This document shows positions 17,104 to 26,579 of a DNA stretch of 64,000 nucleotides, piece by piece. The position numbers were made by a program, and so were the translations under genes. The notes beneath the pieces were generated by a model. The model was not told the DNA's origin, searched no databases, and saw only the letters and a list, made by a program, of their open reading frames with translations. This DNA comes from Chitinophagaceae bacterium PMP191F (GTDB lineage Bacteria; Bacteroidota; Bacteroidia; Chitinophagales; Chitinophagaceae), in the NCBI GenBank assembly GCA_001302245.1, contig LGYU01000013.1, forward strand, positions 338,376-402,375. Direction: 5' to 3'. Numbering within the stretch: position 1 is the stretch's first letter; each line of letters opens with the position of its first letter.

Positions 17104-17670
17104 TTAAGGTGTTTCAGTTTCTTCCACAATAAAAGTGTCTTCTTCTGCCGGACGTATTTTTTCTGCTAAAAACACTGCCAGTTTATCTGCTATTGCTATC
17201 AATATGAACGGAAACAGCAGACCTGCTAAAGTGATGATCCATTCATGTGAGCCGCTTTTGCCAGACGTGGCATCGGTAACGGATACTTTTTGTACAAATC
17301 CGTTATACAATAGAAGTATCAACTTCGGACTCTGTTGCATCAATTCGTATACGGCGATCACAATCAATAGCACATATAAAAGCTGGTTGGGTTTGGCGGT
17401 TATCTTCAGGCCGCCTTCAGCACCGCTTTTGCTTACAATCTTGTCTGCCCATATTTTTGAGCGGACAATCAGAAAAAAAGCCACAGTGCAATAACATACG
17501 CTGGACAGCAAGGTGATGAGTATACCTGAAAGATACTGGTCGGCATAAGGATTTGACAGGTATGAAAGCAGGTAAAGCAAAAAATTACCCAGTAATAGTT
17601 GCACACCTGTATAGGCTGCAAAAATACCGATAATGATCAATGCGTATTGGATCAAAGCAGATTTTGACAT
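17104..17670 (-). CDS. Four-helix integral membrane protein, unknown
   Basis: The 188-residue protein has about four hydrophobic segments (near residues 8-36, 45-70, 93-112 and 140-165) and an acidic C-terminal tail ending E-E-T-E-T-P. A short loop contains T-S-G-K-S-G-S-H. I recognise no named family and no catalytic motif. It lies between DoxX (39 bases upstream) and the YbgC-like thioesterase (12 bases downstream), all on one strand, so it is probably cotranscribed with them from the promoter at 18134-18141. Confidence 0.6.
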   Translation of the reverse strand: MSKSALIQYALIIIGIFAAYTGVQLLLGNFLLYLLSYLSNPYADQYLSGILITLLSSVCYCTVAFFLIVRSKIWADKIVSKSGAEGGLKITAKPNQLLYVLLIVIAVYELMQQSPKLILLLYNGFVQKVSVTDATSGKSGSHEWIITLAGLLFPFILIAIADKLAVFLAEKIRPAEEDTFIVEETETP

Positions 17671-17709
17671 ATTGGTTTGTTTAGGGGTTGAGGGTATGGT
17701 TTGGAAAAA

Positions 17710-18120
17710 CTATCGTCCCATTGCTCCGTCTACACTGTATTTACCGGGACCAGCAAATAAAATAGCCAGGAATGCAGCCAGGTAGATTACTGCCAGTTCG
17801 TGATTGGCCATGGGTTGTCCTTTGTGGAACAGGAAAGTAGCAACAGCCAGTAAAATGACAACAGGAATGGCTGCCAGTCTTGTAAACAGACCCAGCACCA
17901 CAAAGATGGCACAGAACACTTCTGCAAAAATGGCCATGGTAAGTGACCACTGACTACCTATATGGAATGGATCGAAAAATTTATATTTAAGCGTTCCGAA
18001 ATTGGACATCTTGGTAAAACCGTGATTGATACAGAGCAATAACCCGAAAGTTACCCGCAGCACAAACATGGCAATACCAAAAGCAGCGTCGGAGCAGGCT
18101 GTACTGAGCAATTTTTTCAT
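17710..18120 (-). CDS. DoxX-family membrane protein
   Basis: The 136-residue protein has four membrane helices and the DoxX-family layout. It has an N-terminal G-L-L-L-C-I-N-H-G-F-T-K-M stretch, a central A-E-V-F-C-A-I-F-V-V-L-G-L-F-T-R motif and a C-terminal F-A-G-P-G-K-Y-S-V-D segment. DoxX proteins are small membrane proteins linked to quinone or redox functions in several bacteria, but the role of most members is not known. It opens the DoxX / membrane protein / thioesterase operon. Confidence 0.85.
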   Translation of the reverse strand: MKKLLSTACSDAAFGIAMFVLRVTFGLLLCINHGFTKMSNFGTLKYKFFDPFHIGSQWSLTMAIFAEVFCAIFVVLGLFTRLAAIPVVILLAVATFLFHKGQPMANHELAVIYLAAFLAILFAGPGKYSVDGAMGR

Positions 18121-18133
18121 ACGATGTTTTTTT

Positions 18134-18141
18134 CAAAAATA
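18134..18141 (-). promoter_or_regulatory. -7 element upstream of the DoxX operon
   Basis: TATTTTTG on the minus strand matches TAnnTTTG exactly, 14 bases before the ATG at 18120. Transcription would start near 18128, giving a very short leader. No clear TTG -33 box is visible at the right spacing. Confidence 0.45.
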
Positions 18142-18716
18142 AGGGTATTGGTGTTTACGCCGGATGATTAGGTTTATAAACTTTTTTCAGGTTGCAGGTA
18201 TGCGGGTTGTTACGAATAACAAATGCAGATATTACGTGATCAGCTATATGGATTATATCACAACCGGGCATATAAATGGTAAGTCTGATGGTGTAAACTG
18301 AATAGCGATTCCGGATAAAAATAACGGCCATTATTACATGAAGTTGATTGCGATCGAAGTACGGTCCGACCAGTATTTTTCTAAATGTTTATGGTCAAAG
18401 GAGCAATGTAATGAAAGATGGTTGCATCAGGTATCGGGATATTCCGGGGCATGAAGCGGCTGATATATTTTGTAAGCAGTATCTGTTTTTACAGATATTC
18501 CGGACACTTTGTATCATGTACGTTTTGGGGGCAAAAACCTTGCTGTAAGTGGGTTTTCAATGTTTATACTGTACATGGCACCATGCATAAATGAATGATG
18601 GAATTACAAAGAATTGTTAATCCTGTCACTTATCCACACGTGTTTGGAACGATGTTTGGTTGGTGGTAAAATAATTAGAATCTTTACCACGTTTAACCCA
18701 TACTAAGGACATCGGA
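18142..18716. other. Long intergenic region before the TPR operon
   Basis: I see no supportable gene here. It separates two divergent operons and presumably holds the promoter of the TPR operon, but I found no exact TAnnTTTG match. A loose inverted pair GTGAT...ATCAC near 18236-18260 could be an operator, with low support. Confidence 0.3.
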
Positions 18717-21700
18717 ATGAAACATACATCAGCATTAGTTATCCTGATTGGTCTTTTTTATTGTTCCATTGCCCAGCAAACTCGCTATTTTACTGATCCC
18801 CAGGCCAGCTTTAAGCAGGCTAAAGAATATTTTCAACGGGAACAGTATAGTCTTGCCTATCCTTTGTTTAAGGACCTGGCATTGCTGCAGCGACCTGCTG
18901 ATCGCAGTGATAAGGCCATTAACTACCAGGAAGTAAACTACTACACCATTGTTTGTGCATTAAAGCAGAATGAAGCTGCATCTGTAAGCAAGGCACGCGA
19001 TTTTATTGACCTGGAAGATAATGCCGCGCGTGTACAGATGATGAGTTTTCACCTGGCTGAATATTATTTCCGCGAACGTGATTACCAGCGTGCCATCAGT
19101 TTGTACGAAAATGCCAATATCGAAAATCTTACCAATCGTGAAATAGCCGACATGAAGTTCCATCTCGGTTATTCGTATTTTACGGCACAGCAGTTCGATA
19201 AGGCAAAACCATTGCTGGATGCTATCCGCCAGTTGAAAGATGATCCTAACTATAAAGACGCCAATTACTATTTCGGTTTCATTTCTTTTTTCCAGAAAAA
19301 ATACCGTGATGCACTGGATGCGTTTACAGTAGTGGAAGATCATGAAACATACGGCAGGGTAGTACCTTACTATATCGCTACCATTTACTACGTATTGGGA
19401 CAAAAGGACAAGGCGCTTGAGTATACGGAGGCCAAACTGAAAAGAGGCAACCTGCATTATGAGGCAGAAATGCGCCAGATAGCCGGGCATGCCTATTTTG
19501 AAAGAAAAGAATACGCCAAAGCACTACCTTACCTGGAAGCTTATGCTTCAAAAGCGTCTAAGCTCAGGAGAGAAGACGTATACGAGTTATCTTACAGCTA
19601 TTACCAGACAGGCAACTGGAACAAGGCCATCGATGGTTTTAAACAGATCAGTGGTAAAGAAGATTCACTGGCGCAGAATGCCATGTACCTGCTGGGCGAT
19701 GCTTACCTGAAAACCAACCAGAAAGCCAATGCACGCAATGCTTTCCTGTTCTGCGCTTCCAACAGCAGCAATCCGAAACAGAAAGAAATATCCATGTTCA
19801 ACTACGCCAAACTGTCCTATGAACTGGGATACCAGGACGTGGCGCTGACTGAACTGCAACGTTTTTTACAGCAATATCCGCAGAGTGAGTACAACCCGGA
19901 AGCTACTGAGCTGCTGGTAAATGTGCTGGCCAATACCAATAACTATAAAGATGCATTGTCGCTGATGGAAAGCATCAAATCGCCATCGCCCAATGCACGT
20001 CGTGTATTCCCGCGCATTCTCTACGGACGTGCCACCGAACTGATCAACGACGGTATGTTGCTGGGTGCCAATGAGCTGCTGACCCGTGCAGAAACGGATC
20101 CCAATGCAGGTACTATTCTGCCTTACGTACAGTTCTGGAAAGGAGAAATAGCTTATCGCCTGAATAAAATTGATGATGCGATCCGCTATTATCTTGAATT
20201 CCTGAAAAGCAGTGCTGCCAGTGGTGATGCCAAAGCGATGAATGCAAAATATAACCTGGGCTATTGTTTCCTTAAAAAAGAGAACTACAAACAGGCACAG
20301 GGATTTTTTGAACAGGTAGTGACTGCGCCAAAACTGGGATCATCACCCATTGAGCAGGATGCTTATCTGCGTATTGCCGATTGTTACTATATGAACCGCG
20401 ATTATAAAAAAGCGCTGGCCATGTATGATAAAGTGCTGGAGTTTTCATGGCCTGCCAGCGATTATGCTACTTTCCAGAAAGCAATGATCGCCGGGGTTAA
20501 CAATAATAAAGAGAAGATCAACCTGCTGAGCTCACTCAGCCGCAAATATCCAACATCAGGTCTTACAGCCGATGCAAATATGGAAGTGGCTGTTACTTAC
20601 CTGGCCAGTGAACAGTTTCGTGAAGCCATTCCGTTTCTGAAAAATGTGGTAAGTGATCCCAATTCATCATTAAAGCCCAAGGCTTACCTGAAAATGGGTA
20701 TTGCTTATTACAACCTGGACAATGATAAAGAAGCGCTGAACCAGTATACTACTTTGTTGAAAGATTTCCCCAATTCTCCTGAAGCTGATGCCGCGCTGGA
20801 AAATGCCCGTATCATTTATATTGAGCAGGGTAAAACCAGCGAGTATGTTGGTTTTGCAAGACAAATGGGTAAAGAGATCTCCACCAACCAGGAAGATGAA
20901 CTGGCCTACCAGGAAGCAGAAGTGCAATTCAACAATGGCAACTTCCCTGTAGCAGCGAAAAAGTTTGAAGATTACCTGGTGAAATTCCCTGAAGGCAAAT
21001 ATTCACTGGAAGCATTGTATTATAAGAGTGAGATCTATTACAACCAGAAAGACTGGGCAAAAGCTGCCGGTGGCTATGAAGTGCTTGCAGACCGTGTGCC
21101 CAATAAGTTTGGTGAAAAAGCATTGCTGAATGCTGCCCGTCTGAATTTCTTTGAACTGAAAGATTACAGCAAAGCAGAAAAATACTTTACGCGTCTGAAA
21201 GATTTTGCTTCCTCACAGGAAAATAAACTGGAAGCGATGCGAGGATTGCTGCGCAGCCAGTACCAACTGGAAAGATGGACCGATGCTGTTACCAATGCAA
21301 AAGACCTGCTGAACCAGAAAGGTATTGGTGCGGATGATAAGATGCTGGCCAATATGGCAATTGCCAAATCGTACCAGACCAGTAATGATTACGAACAGGC
21401 CATTACTTATTACCGTACGGTAGCATCGCTCAATAAAGCAGCTTTTGGTGCAGAAGCACGTTATGGCATTGCATCCAGTTTCTTTGCACAGAACAGGCTG
21501 GAAGATGCTGAGAAAGCAGCCTTTGAGGTGATCAACAAATCGGGCTCGTATGAACTTTGGGTAACCAAGGCCTACCTGCTGCTGGGTGATGTTTATCTTA
21601 AAGAGAAAGATTATTTCAATGCCAAAGCCACCTTCCAGAGTATTGTGAACAATGCAAAACTGGAAGACCTGCGCCGTGAAGCAGAACGCAAGCTGAGCCA

Positions 21701-21743
21701 GGTAACAGAAGAAGAAAAGAAGAATGGCAAAATTGAGAATTGA
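18717..21743 (+). CDS. Large periplasmic TPR protein
   Basis: The 1008-residue protein has a signal peptide (about residues 1-19, ending at I-A-Q). It then consists almost entirely of 34-residue helical TPR-type repeats, seen as recurring Y-x-x-G-x-x-x-x-x-x-x-x-Y/F-x-x-A patterns from about residue 30 to 985. Such proteins act as scaffolds. It leads an operon with a beta-barrel protein 58 bases downstream, an HU-like membrane protein and a methyltransferase. The TPR-barrel pairing suggests a periplasmic partner for the outer-membrane protein (inference). No enzymatic motif is visible. Confidence 0.85.
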   Translation: MKHTSALVILIGLFYCSIAQQTRYFTDPQASFKQAKEYFQREQYSLAYPLFKDLALLQRPADRSDKAINYQEVNYYTIVCALKQNEAASVSKARDFIDLEDNAARVQMMSFHLAEYYFRERDYQRAISLYENANIENLTNREIADMKFHLGYSYFTAQQFDKAKPLLDAIRQLKDDPNYKDANYYFGFISFFQKKYRDALDAFTVVEDHETYGRVVPYYIATIYYVLGQKDKALEYTEAKLKRGNLHYEAEMRQIAGHAYFERKEYAKALPYLEAYASKASKLRREDVYELSYSYYQTGNWNKAIDGFKQISGKEDSLAQNAMYLLGDAYLKTNQKANARNAFLFCASNSSNPKQKEISMFNYAKLSYELGYQDVALTELQRFLQQYPQSEYNPEATELLVNVLANTNNYKDALSLMESIKSPSPNARRVFPRILYGRATELINDGMLLGANELLTRAETDPNAGTILPYVQFWKGEIAYRLNKIDDAIRYYLEFLKSSAASGDAKAMNAKYNLGYCFLKKENYKQAQGFFEQVVTAPKLGSSPIEQDAYLRIADCYYMNRDYKKALAMYDKVLEFSWPASDYATFQKAMIAGVNNNKEKINLLSSLSRKYPTSGLTADANMEVAVTYLASEQFREAIPFLKNVVSDPNSSLKPKAYLKMGIAYYNLDNDKEALNQYTTLLKDFPNSPEADAALENARIIYIEQGKTSEYVGFARQMGKEISTNQEDELAYQEAEVQFNNGNFPVAAKKFEDYLVKFPEGKYSLEALYYKSEIYYNQKDWAKAAGGYEVLADRVPNKFGEKALLNAARLNFFELKDYSKAEKYFTRLKDFASSQENKLEAMRGLLRSQYQLERWTDAVTNAKDLLNQKGIGADDKMLANMAIAKSYQTSNDYEQAITYYRTVASLNKAAFGAEARYGIASSFFAQNRLEDAEKAAFEVINKSGSYELWVTKAYLLLGDVYLKEKDYFNAKATFQSIVNNAKLEDLRREAERKLSQVTEEEKKNGKIEN

Positions 21744-21801
21744 TAACAACGATCAGCAGATATTAAGAAACAAATTATTTCAGTTGAATAAACAACCAAT
21801 C

Positions 21802-23466
21802 ATGCGAGGATTGTTTTTAGCTACCTGTTCATTGTTGTGTGGCAGTGTGTCCCTGCTTGCCCAGGACACTACCAAACGCAAAACGATTGACGTTACTTCT
21901 ACTTTTAAGCCCGTATTGCGCGAGGCTTCCAAAATAAACTTTTCGGCTGTGGCCCCGGCTGCAGATACTACCAGACCAAGATTGTCGTATTCCATACCAT
22001 CGCAGAACCTGTTCTTTTCCTATATGCCTGCCGAACTGAAACCGGTAGCATTGCAGATAGACTCTGTAAACACATGGGATTACAGCAATTTTATTAAAGC
22101 CGGTATTGGAAACGTGCATCTGCCTTATCTGAAAGCAGGCTTTAGTTTTGGTGATGGCAAAAATTCCTTTTTCAATATTTTCGCCAGTCATTTCAGTGCA
22201 AAAGGCAGCAGAACATACCAGAAAAACAATTCTACCAGTGTAGGTGCTGCGGCAACCTATAAAACCAGTAAGAACCTGGAATGGAATGGCAGCCTGGGTT
22301 TCAGCAGCGACGACTATTTCCTGTACGGTTATCAGCCCGATACATTGAAATATAATAAAAGTGATCTGCGTCAGCGTTTTCAGACCTTTGAAGGCAAAAT
22401 TCATTTCAGAAATACTGTTCCTACTGAATTTGGATTAACCTATCATCCAAGTTTGCGGGTAAGTGTGTTTGGCGATAACAGACCCACCAAGGCTACTGAA
22501 GCCAATACAGTGCTGAACCTGCCACTGGAAAAAAGCTTTGGAGAAGATTTTACTTTTGAACTGGGCGCCACAGCAGACCTAACCAATTACCGTTTAAAAG
22601 GACTGACCACCGGCAAAAATACCATCAACAATAACCTGTACATGGTGCCGGTAGCATTGGCCTACAAAAGCACCAACCTGTATATACATGGTGGTATCAT
22701 TCCTTCATGGGATAAGAAAGAGTTTTCCATGTTGCCCAATATTATGGCAGATGTTACTACCAACGATAAAATGTTCACCTTGCAACTGGGTTGGATCGGG
22801 TATTATGACAAAGGATCTTACCAGCGTTTTGCCTCCATCAATCCTTGGCTTACCCAGCCGGATTCATTGCTGCTGAATACGAAAGTGAATGAGATCTATG
22901 GCGGTATAAAAGGTTCACTGGGTGATCATTTCAGCTATTCAGCCAAATTTGGTTACCTGCGTTACCGCAATACACCATTGTTTATCAATGATTATGCAAA
23001 TGATACTACCGGCAAAGTGTTCTCTGTGGTATATGAACCAAAAATGGATGTGGCAAGAGCGCATGGAGAAGTGGCTTACACGGTAGGTGAAAAATTCAGT
23101 GCTACAGCAGGTGTTACCTATAGCCATTTTGCCAAACTGCAGAATGAAAAGAAAGCCTGGGGTATGATTCCGGTGGAATACAACGTGGGATTACGCTGGC
23201 AGGTGATCAGGAACCTGTGGCTGAACAGTGAGTTATGGGCATTTGACGGCATCCAGTACCGCGATAAGAACGGCAATCCTTCCAAAGATGCGGCAGGTTT
23301 TGATATGAGCGCAGGCGTTGAATTTCAGATTACAAAAAACTTTAACCTGTGGGTGCAGTTGAATAATATCTTCAACAACGAATACCAGCGCTGGCACCAG
23401 TACCATGTATACGGATTTAACATACTAGGGGGCATTACTTACTCGTTTAATCAGAAGAAAAGATAG
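21802..23466 (+). CDS. TonB-receptor-like outer-membrane beta-barrel
   Basis: The 554-residue protein begins with a signal peptide (M-R-G-L-F-L-A to L-L-A-Q). It then shows alternating hydrophobic/polar strands ending in G-G-I-T-Y-S-F, the aromatic terminus of an outer-membrane barrel, plus Q-K-K-R. It is shorter than a full TonB-dependent receptor, and I see no TonB box or plug domain. It may therefore be a receptor-like barrel or assembly platform rather than a transporter. I chose the ATG at 21802, since the in-frame ATG at 21724 would add 26 polar residues before the signal and overlap the TPR gene. It is paired with the upstream TPR gene. Confidence 0.8.
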   Translation: MRGLFLATCSLLCGSVSLLAQDTTKRKTIDVTSTFKPVLREASKINFSAVAPAADTTRPRLSYSIPSQNLFFSYMPAELKPVALQIDSVNTWDYSNFIKAGIGNVHLPYLKAGFSFGDGKNSFFNIFASHFSAKGSRTYQKNNSTSVGAAATYKTSKNLEWNGSLGFSSDDYFLYGYQPDTLKYNKSDLRQRFQTFEGKIHFRNTVPTEFGLTYHPSLRVSVFGDNRPTKATEANTVLNLPLEKSFGEDFTFELGATADLTNYRLKGLTTGKNTINNNLYMVPVALAYKSTNLYIHGGIIPSWDKKEFSMLPNIMADVTTNDKMFTLQLGWIGYYDKGSYQRFASINPWLTQPDSLLLNTKVNEIYGGIKGSLGDHFSYSAKFGYLRYRNTPLFINDYANDTTGKVFSVVYEPKMDVARAHGEVAYTVGEKFSATAGVTYSHFAKLQNEKKAWGMIPVEYNVGLRWQVIRNLWLNSELWAFDGIQYRDKNGNPSKDAAGFDMSAGVEFQITKNFNLWVQLNNIFNNEYQRWHQYHVYGFNILGGITYSFNQKKR

Positions 23467-23616
23467 GCGCGCAGAACTGAAAACTGACCGGTTAACGGGA
23501 GCCAGGAAGCCATTTCCGGTAAACCTGTTAACTTTTCCAACCCGTAAAGCCTGTACAATTTTGCTATACCGTAAAAAAATTGTTGTTTCGCAGCGTTAAA
23601 AAAAGACGGTGGAATC

Positions 23617-24246
23617 ATGACGGAAGTGTTAACGAGTTACCTGTTGCAACATAAAAGCCTCAGTATACCAGGCCTGGGGTCGCTATATATTGAACGCATT
23701 CCGGCACAAACCGATTTTGTCAATAAGCGTATACTTCCCCCTGATTATCATTTTCGTTTTGATAAATACTTTGATGCGCCGGATAAAGACTTTTTCAGTT
23801 ACCTGGCCGTGCAGAACGATATGGTGGATTATGAAGCCATTAAGTGGTACAATGAATGGGCTTATGATCTGCGCAATGAGATCCGCAATGGTAACCCGGT
23901 GGAATGGCCCGGTATCGGTACCCTGAAAAAAGATATCTCCGGGGAAATTGTATTTGAACCCATTGGCGGTATTGCTTCTTCGCAGGAACCGGCTTCTGCC
24001 ACCCGCGTTATACGCAACCGTTCACAACATACCATGCTGGTAGGCGATCGTGAAGTGACCAAAGAGATCGTACTTTCCGGCGATGAAGCATTTGTGGAAG
24101 AAGAGGAGCAGGCATCCGGTTCAAACTGGTGGATCTATGCCATCATCATTGCAGTAGTAGCTCTTGCCATTATCTTTTTCCATTTCTACAATAACGGTTT
24201 TGTGGTGTCCTCTGCCGGAAACACCAGTCATGTGCCTTTAAAATAA
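23617..24246 (+). CDS. CCDC81-type HU domain protein with C-terminal membrane helix
   Basis: The 209-residue protein opens with the motif of prokaryotic CCDC81-like HU domains: L-T-S-Y-L-L-Q-H then I-P-G-L-G-S-L at residues 5-23, and a second matching motif W-P-G-I-G-T-L-K near 103-110. Residues 1-130 hold the tandem HU-like domains, followed by an acidic linker. A single membrane helix spans about 171-191 and an 18-residue tail follows. In Bacteroidota, relatives usually end in a SPOR peptidoglycan-binding domain; none is present here. The HU part would face the cytoplasm and the tail the periplasm. It lies 150 bases after the barrel gene and 50 before the methyltransferase. Confidence 0.75.
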   Translation: MTEVLTSYLLQHKSLSIPGLGSLYIERIPAQTDFVNKRILPPDYHFRFDKYFDAPDKDFFSYLAVQNDMVDYEAIKWYNEWAYDLRNEIRNGNPVEWPGIGTLKKDISGEIVFEPIGGIASSQEPASATRVIRNRSQHTMLVGDREVTKEIVLSGDEAFVEEEEQASGSNWWIYAIIIAVVALAIIFFHFYNNGFVVSSAGNTSHVPLK

Positions 24247-24296
24247 TCCTTCGGTTTATTGCCGCATTTGCTTTCTTTGCATCCGACTGTAAAAAC

Positions 24297-25190
24297 ATGC
24301 AAGAGAACATTCATTATACCCATTGCCCGGCTTGTGGCAGCGACGCAATACAGCAGGTGCTGCATGCAAAAGATTATACTGTATCCCAACAGGTGTTTGC
24401 TATTTGGCATTGCAATAGCTGTACACTGCGGTTTACACAGGATGTGCCAGGTGAACAGGCAATTGGTAATTACTATCAGTCAGACAATTATATTTCTCAC
24501 TCCAATACCGGTAAGGGACTGGTGAACAGGCTGTATCACCTGGTACGTCGTTTCACACTGTCATCTAAAAAGAAACTGGTTGAAAAAGTAAGCGGTAAAA
24601 ATACCGGCCAGTTGCTTGATGTGGGTGCCGGTACGGGTGCTTTTGCCGGTTTTATGCAACAGCATGGCTGGCGTGTAACAGGACTTGAGCCTGATGCAGG
24701 CGCACGTACCAGGGCAAAGGAACTGCATGGCATTTCCTTATTGGAAACAGATGCGTTGTTTCAATTGCCCGAAGGCAGTTTTGATGTGATCACCATGTGG
24801 CATGTGCTGGAACATGTGCATGCATTGCACAAATATTTGGACCAGTTAAAAACCTTGCTGAAACCCGGTGGTATATTATTAATTGCAGTACCTGATTATA
24901 CTTCCGAAGACGCAGCAATCTACCAGCAATATTGGGCTGCATACGATGTACCGCGACACCTCTATCATTTCTCGCCGGCATCCATGCGCAAGCTGATTGC
25001 CAAACATGGCATGGCGGTAAAAAACATACGCCCCATGTGGTTCGACAGCTTTTACGTAAGCATGTTGAGTGAGCGATATAAGAACGGTAAGAGCAATCTG
25101 GTCAAAGCATTCTGGAATGGTCTCCGGTCAAATATGGCCGCTTCCGGCAATAAAGAAAGATGCAGTTCAGTGATCTATGAGATAAGATAG
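24297..25190 (+). CDS. SAM-dependent methyltransferase with N-terminal zinc ribbon
   Basis: The 297-residue protein has an N-terminal zinc-ribbon pair (C-P-A-C-G at 10-14 and a second C-x-x-C near 40-43). A class I methyltransferase domain follows, with SAM-binding motif I L-L-D-V-G-A-G-T-G near residue 101 and the acidic motif II L-E-P-D-A. The post-motif H-V-L-E-H-V is typical of the Methyltransf_23 group. It should use SAM in the cytoplasm; the substrate is not shown. It ends the TPR/barrel/HU operon. The C-terminal 30 residues are poorly conserved and polar. Confidence 0.8.
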   Translation: MQENIHYTHCPACGSDAIQQVLHAKDYTVSQQVFAIWHCNSCTLRFTQDVPGEQAIGNYYQSDNYISHSNTGKGLVNRLYHLVRRFTLSSKKKLVEKVSGKNTGQLLDVGAGTGAFAGFMQQHGWRVTGLEPDAGARTRAKELHGISLLETDALFQLPEGSFDVITMWHVLEHVHALHKYLDQLKTLLKPGGILLIAVPDYTSEDAAIYQQYWAAYDVPRHLYHFSPASMRKLIAKHGMAVKNIRPMWFDSFYVSMLSERYKNGKSNLVKAFWNGLRSNMAASGNKERCSSVIYEIR

Positions 25191-25258
25191 AAATGTATAA
25201 TTTAGTGATTGTGGAATTTAAGTCCCAACCTCACTAAATCGCAACGTCACCAATATTA

Positions 25259-26101
25259 TTATTGAAGTCTTACTTCGTAAATGACAGGCCACAGTTTACC
25301 AGTTACAAAGAAAGTGCCGGTAGCTGCGTTGTAAGCGATGCCGTTGAACTCATTCAACTCCGGATTTTTGGCATTTACTTCTGCAATCACTGCCGTAAAG
25401 TCCATTTTACCCACTACTTTACCACTTACCGGGTCAATTTTAAGAATATAAGGTGTGAGCCATTGATTGGCATAAATGTATCCATTGGCGTATTCCAGCT
25501 CATTGATATTGGCAACAGGGCCGCTATTATCAGTAACGCCTACAATGCTCATCAGTTTTAATGAATCAGGCTGCAGAAAATACAGGTTACTGCTGCCATC
25601 GCTCATGATCAGGCTGGCACTGTCGTGCGTTAAACCCCAGCCTTCACTGGCAGGAATGGTAAATTCTTTGATCTTTTTAAATGTATTGGCATCATACACA
25701 AAACCCACTTTGGTGCGATACGTAAGCTGGTACACTTTATCATGAAAGAAGGTAATGCCTTCACCAAAATATTTATGATTGTCAATACTTACTTTAGTAT
25801 CGGTTTTCCCTGTTTTCAGATCAGCCACACCAAATGCAGAAGGGTGCAGCCAGGGAGCAGTTTCGGGTTCTGAACTACCGCTGCCAGAACTTACAAATAA
25901 CTGTCCCTTATAAAACTCCAGTCCTTCAACAAAATAGCTGGTATCGTGCGGGTATTTATTGACAATAGCAAAATTGATGATATCCGGTGTTGCAACGCCG
26001 GTGGTCTGATCAGCCGGTTGTGGTTTACCATCTTCATTGTTACATGCAATAGCCAGCAGCAGGGCAGAGGCCAGAAAAATATACTGAATCCTGTTTTTCA
26101 T
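25259..26101 (-). CDS. Glutaminyl-peptide cyclotransferase lipoprotein
   Basis: The 280-residue protein has a lipoprotein signal ending A-I-A-C (Cys20). The mature part is a five-bladed propeller of the glutamine cyclotransferase family (plant/bacterial type), with F-V-E-G-L-E-F, Y-F-G-E-G-I-T and E-G-W-G-L-T blades and a late N-E-F-N-G-I-A motif. The enzyme cyclises N-terminal glutamine to pyroglutamate on exported proteins. Many T9SS and SPI substrates in this phylum start with Gln after signal cleavage, which suits an envelope location. It is monocistronic and convergent with the methyltransferase. Confidence 0.85.
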   Translation of the reverse strand: MKNRIQYIFLASALLLAIACNNEDGKPQPADQTTGVATPDIINFAIVNKYPHDTSYFVEGLEFYKGQLFVSSGSGSSEPETAPWLHPSAFGVADLKTGKTDTKVSIDNHKYFGEGITFFHDKVYQLTYRTKVGFVYDANTFKKIKEFTIPASEGWGLTHDSASLIMSDGSSNLYFLQPDSLKLMSIVGVTDNSGPVANINELEYANGYIYANQWLTPYILKIDPVSGKVVGKMDFTAVIAEVNAKNPELNEFNGIAYNAATGTFFVTGKLWPVIYEVRLQ

Positions 26102-26579
26102 ACTCTTAAATTGGTAAAAAGCGATTAAATGTACGACTTGGGGGGATTCCGCAAAGCGGTAATTGTCTTAATTTTTTGAAAAGACGCTTTGAATTATTGA
26201 ATTTTTTTATTTGCTTTACAACTGCTTATCAACCGAATACCACTCGTATCATACCCTTCTGCTATTAATTTCCCGCTGGGTGGCTCTACTGTATAGGCAT
26301 CTAAACCCGGTATTACACACACATCAGTACAGTTTATTTACTGTTTTATGACCATGGTGTCATGGCACCATTTTTTTAATGGACATTTCTGTACATCAAT
26401 CTGGTTGAACAGTGACAGTGAGATTTCAGTTGATATAACCATACACTCCAATCCGCCAATACCTTTTAGGAAAATGTAGTTTCATTTTACGCCAATATCA
26501 CTTCCATACGAAGAGACGAATATCCGTATGAAAAACAGCTATCCATACCTCCGTGCTACCTCAAAAGAAAGCTGTTACT
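26102..26579. other. Long divergent intergenic region
   Basis: No gene is supported in these 478 bases between the divergent cyclotransferase and M43 protease genes. They contain a terminator-like hairpin at 26354-26377 with no upstream + strand gene, listed separately. Confidence 0.35.
26354..26377 (+). terminator. Orphan terminator-like hairpin
   Basis: ATGGTG (26354-26359) pairs with CACCAT (26366-26371) across a 6-base loop, followed by a run of T residues to 26377. No + strand gene lies just upstream. It could end a small RNA or act as an attenuator in a long leader of the M43 gene. Confidence 0.4.

Noticed and set aside
18348..18548. A 66-codon + strand frame between DoxX and the TPR operon
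   Set aside because: No family, no signal or domain pattern, and it lies in a region that behaves as an intergenic gap; I treat it as chance.
25200..25239. An 8-bp inverted repeat with a 24-base loop after the methyltransferase gene
   Set aside because: No T-run follows and the loop is long; not enough to call a terminator.
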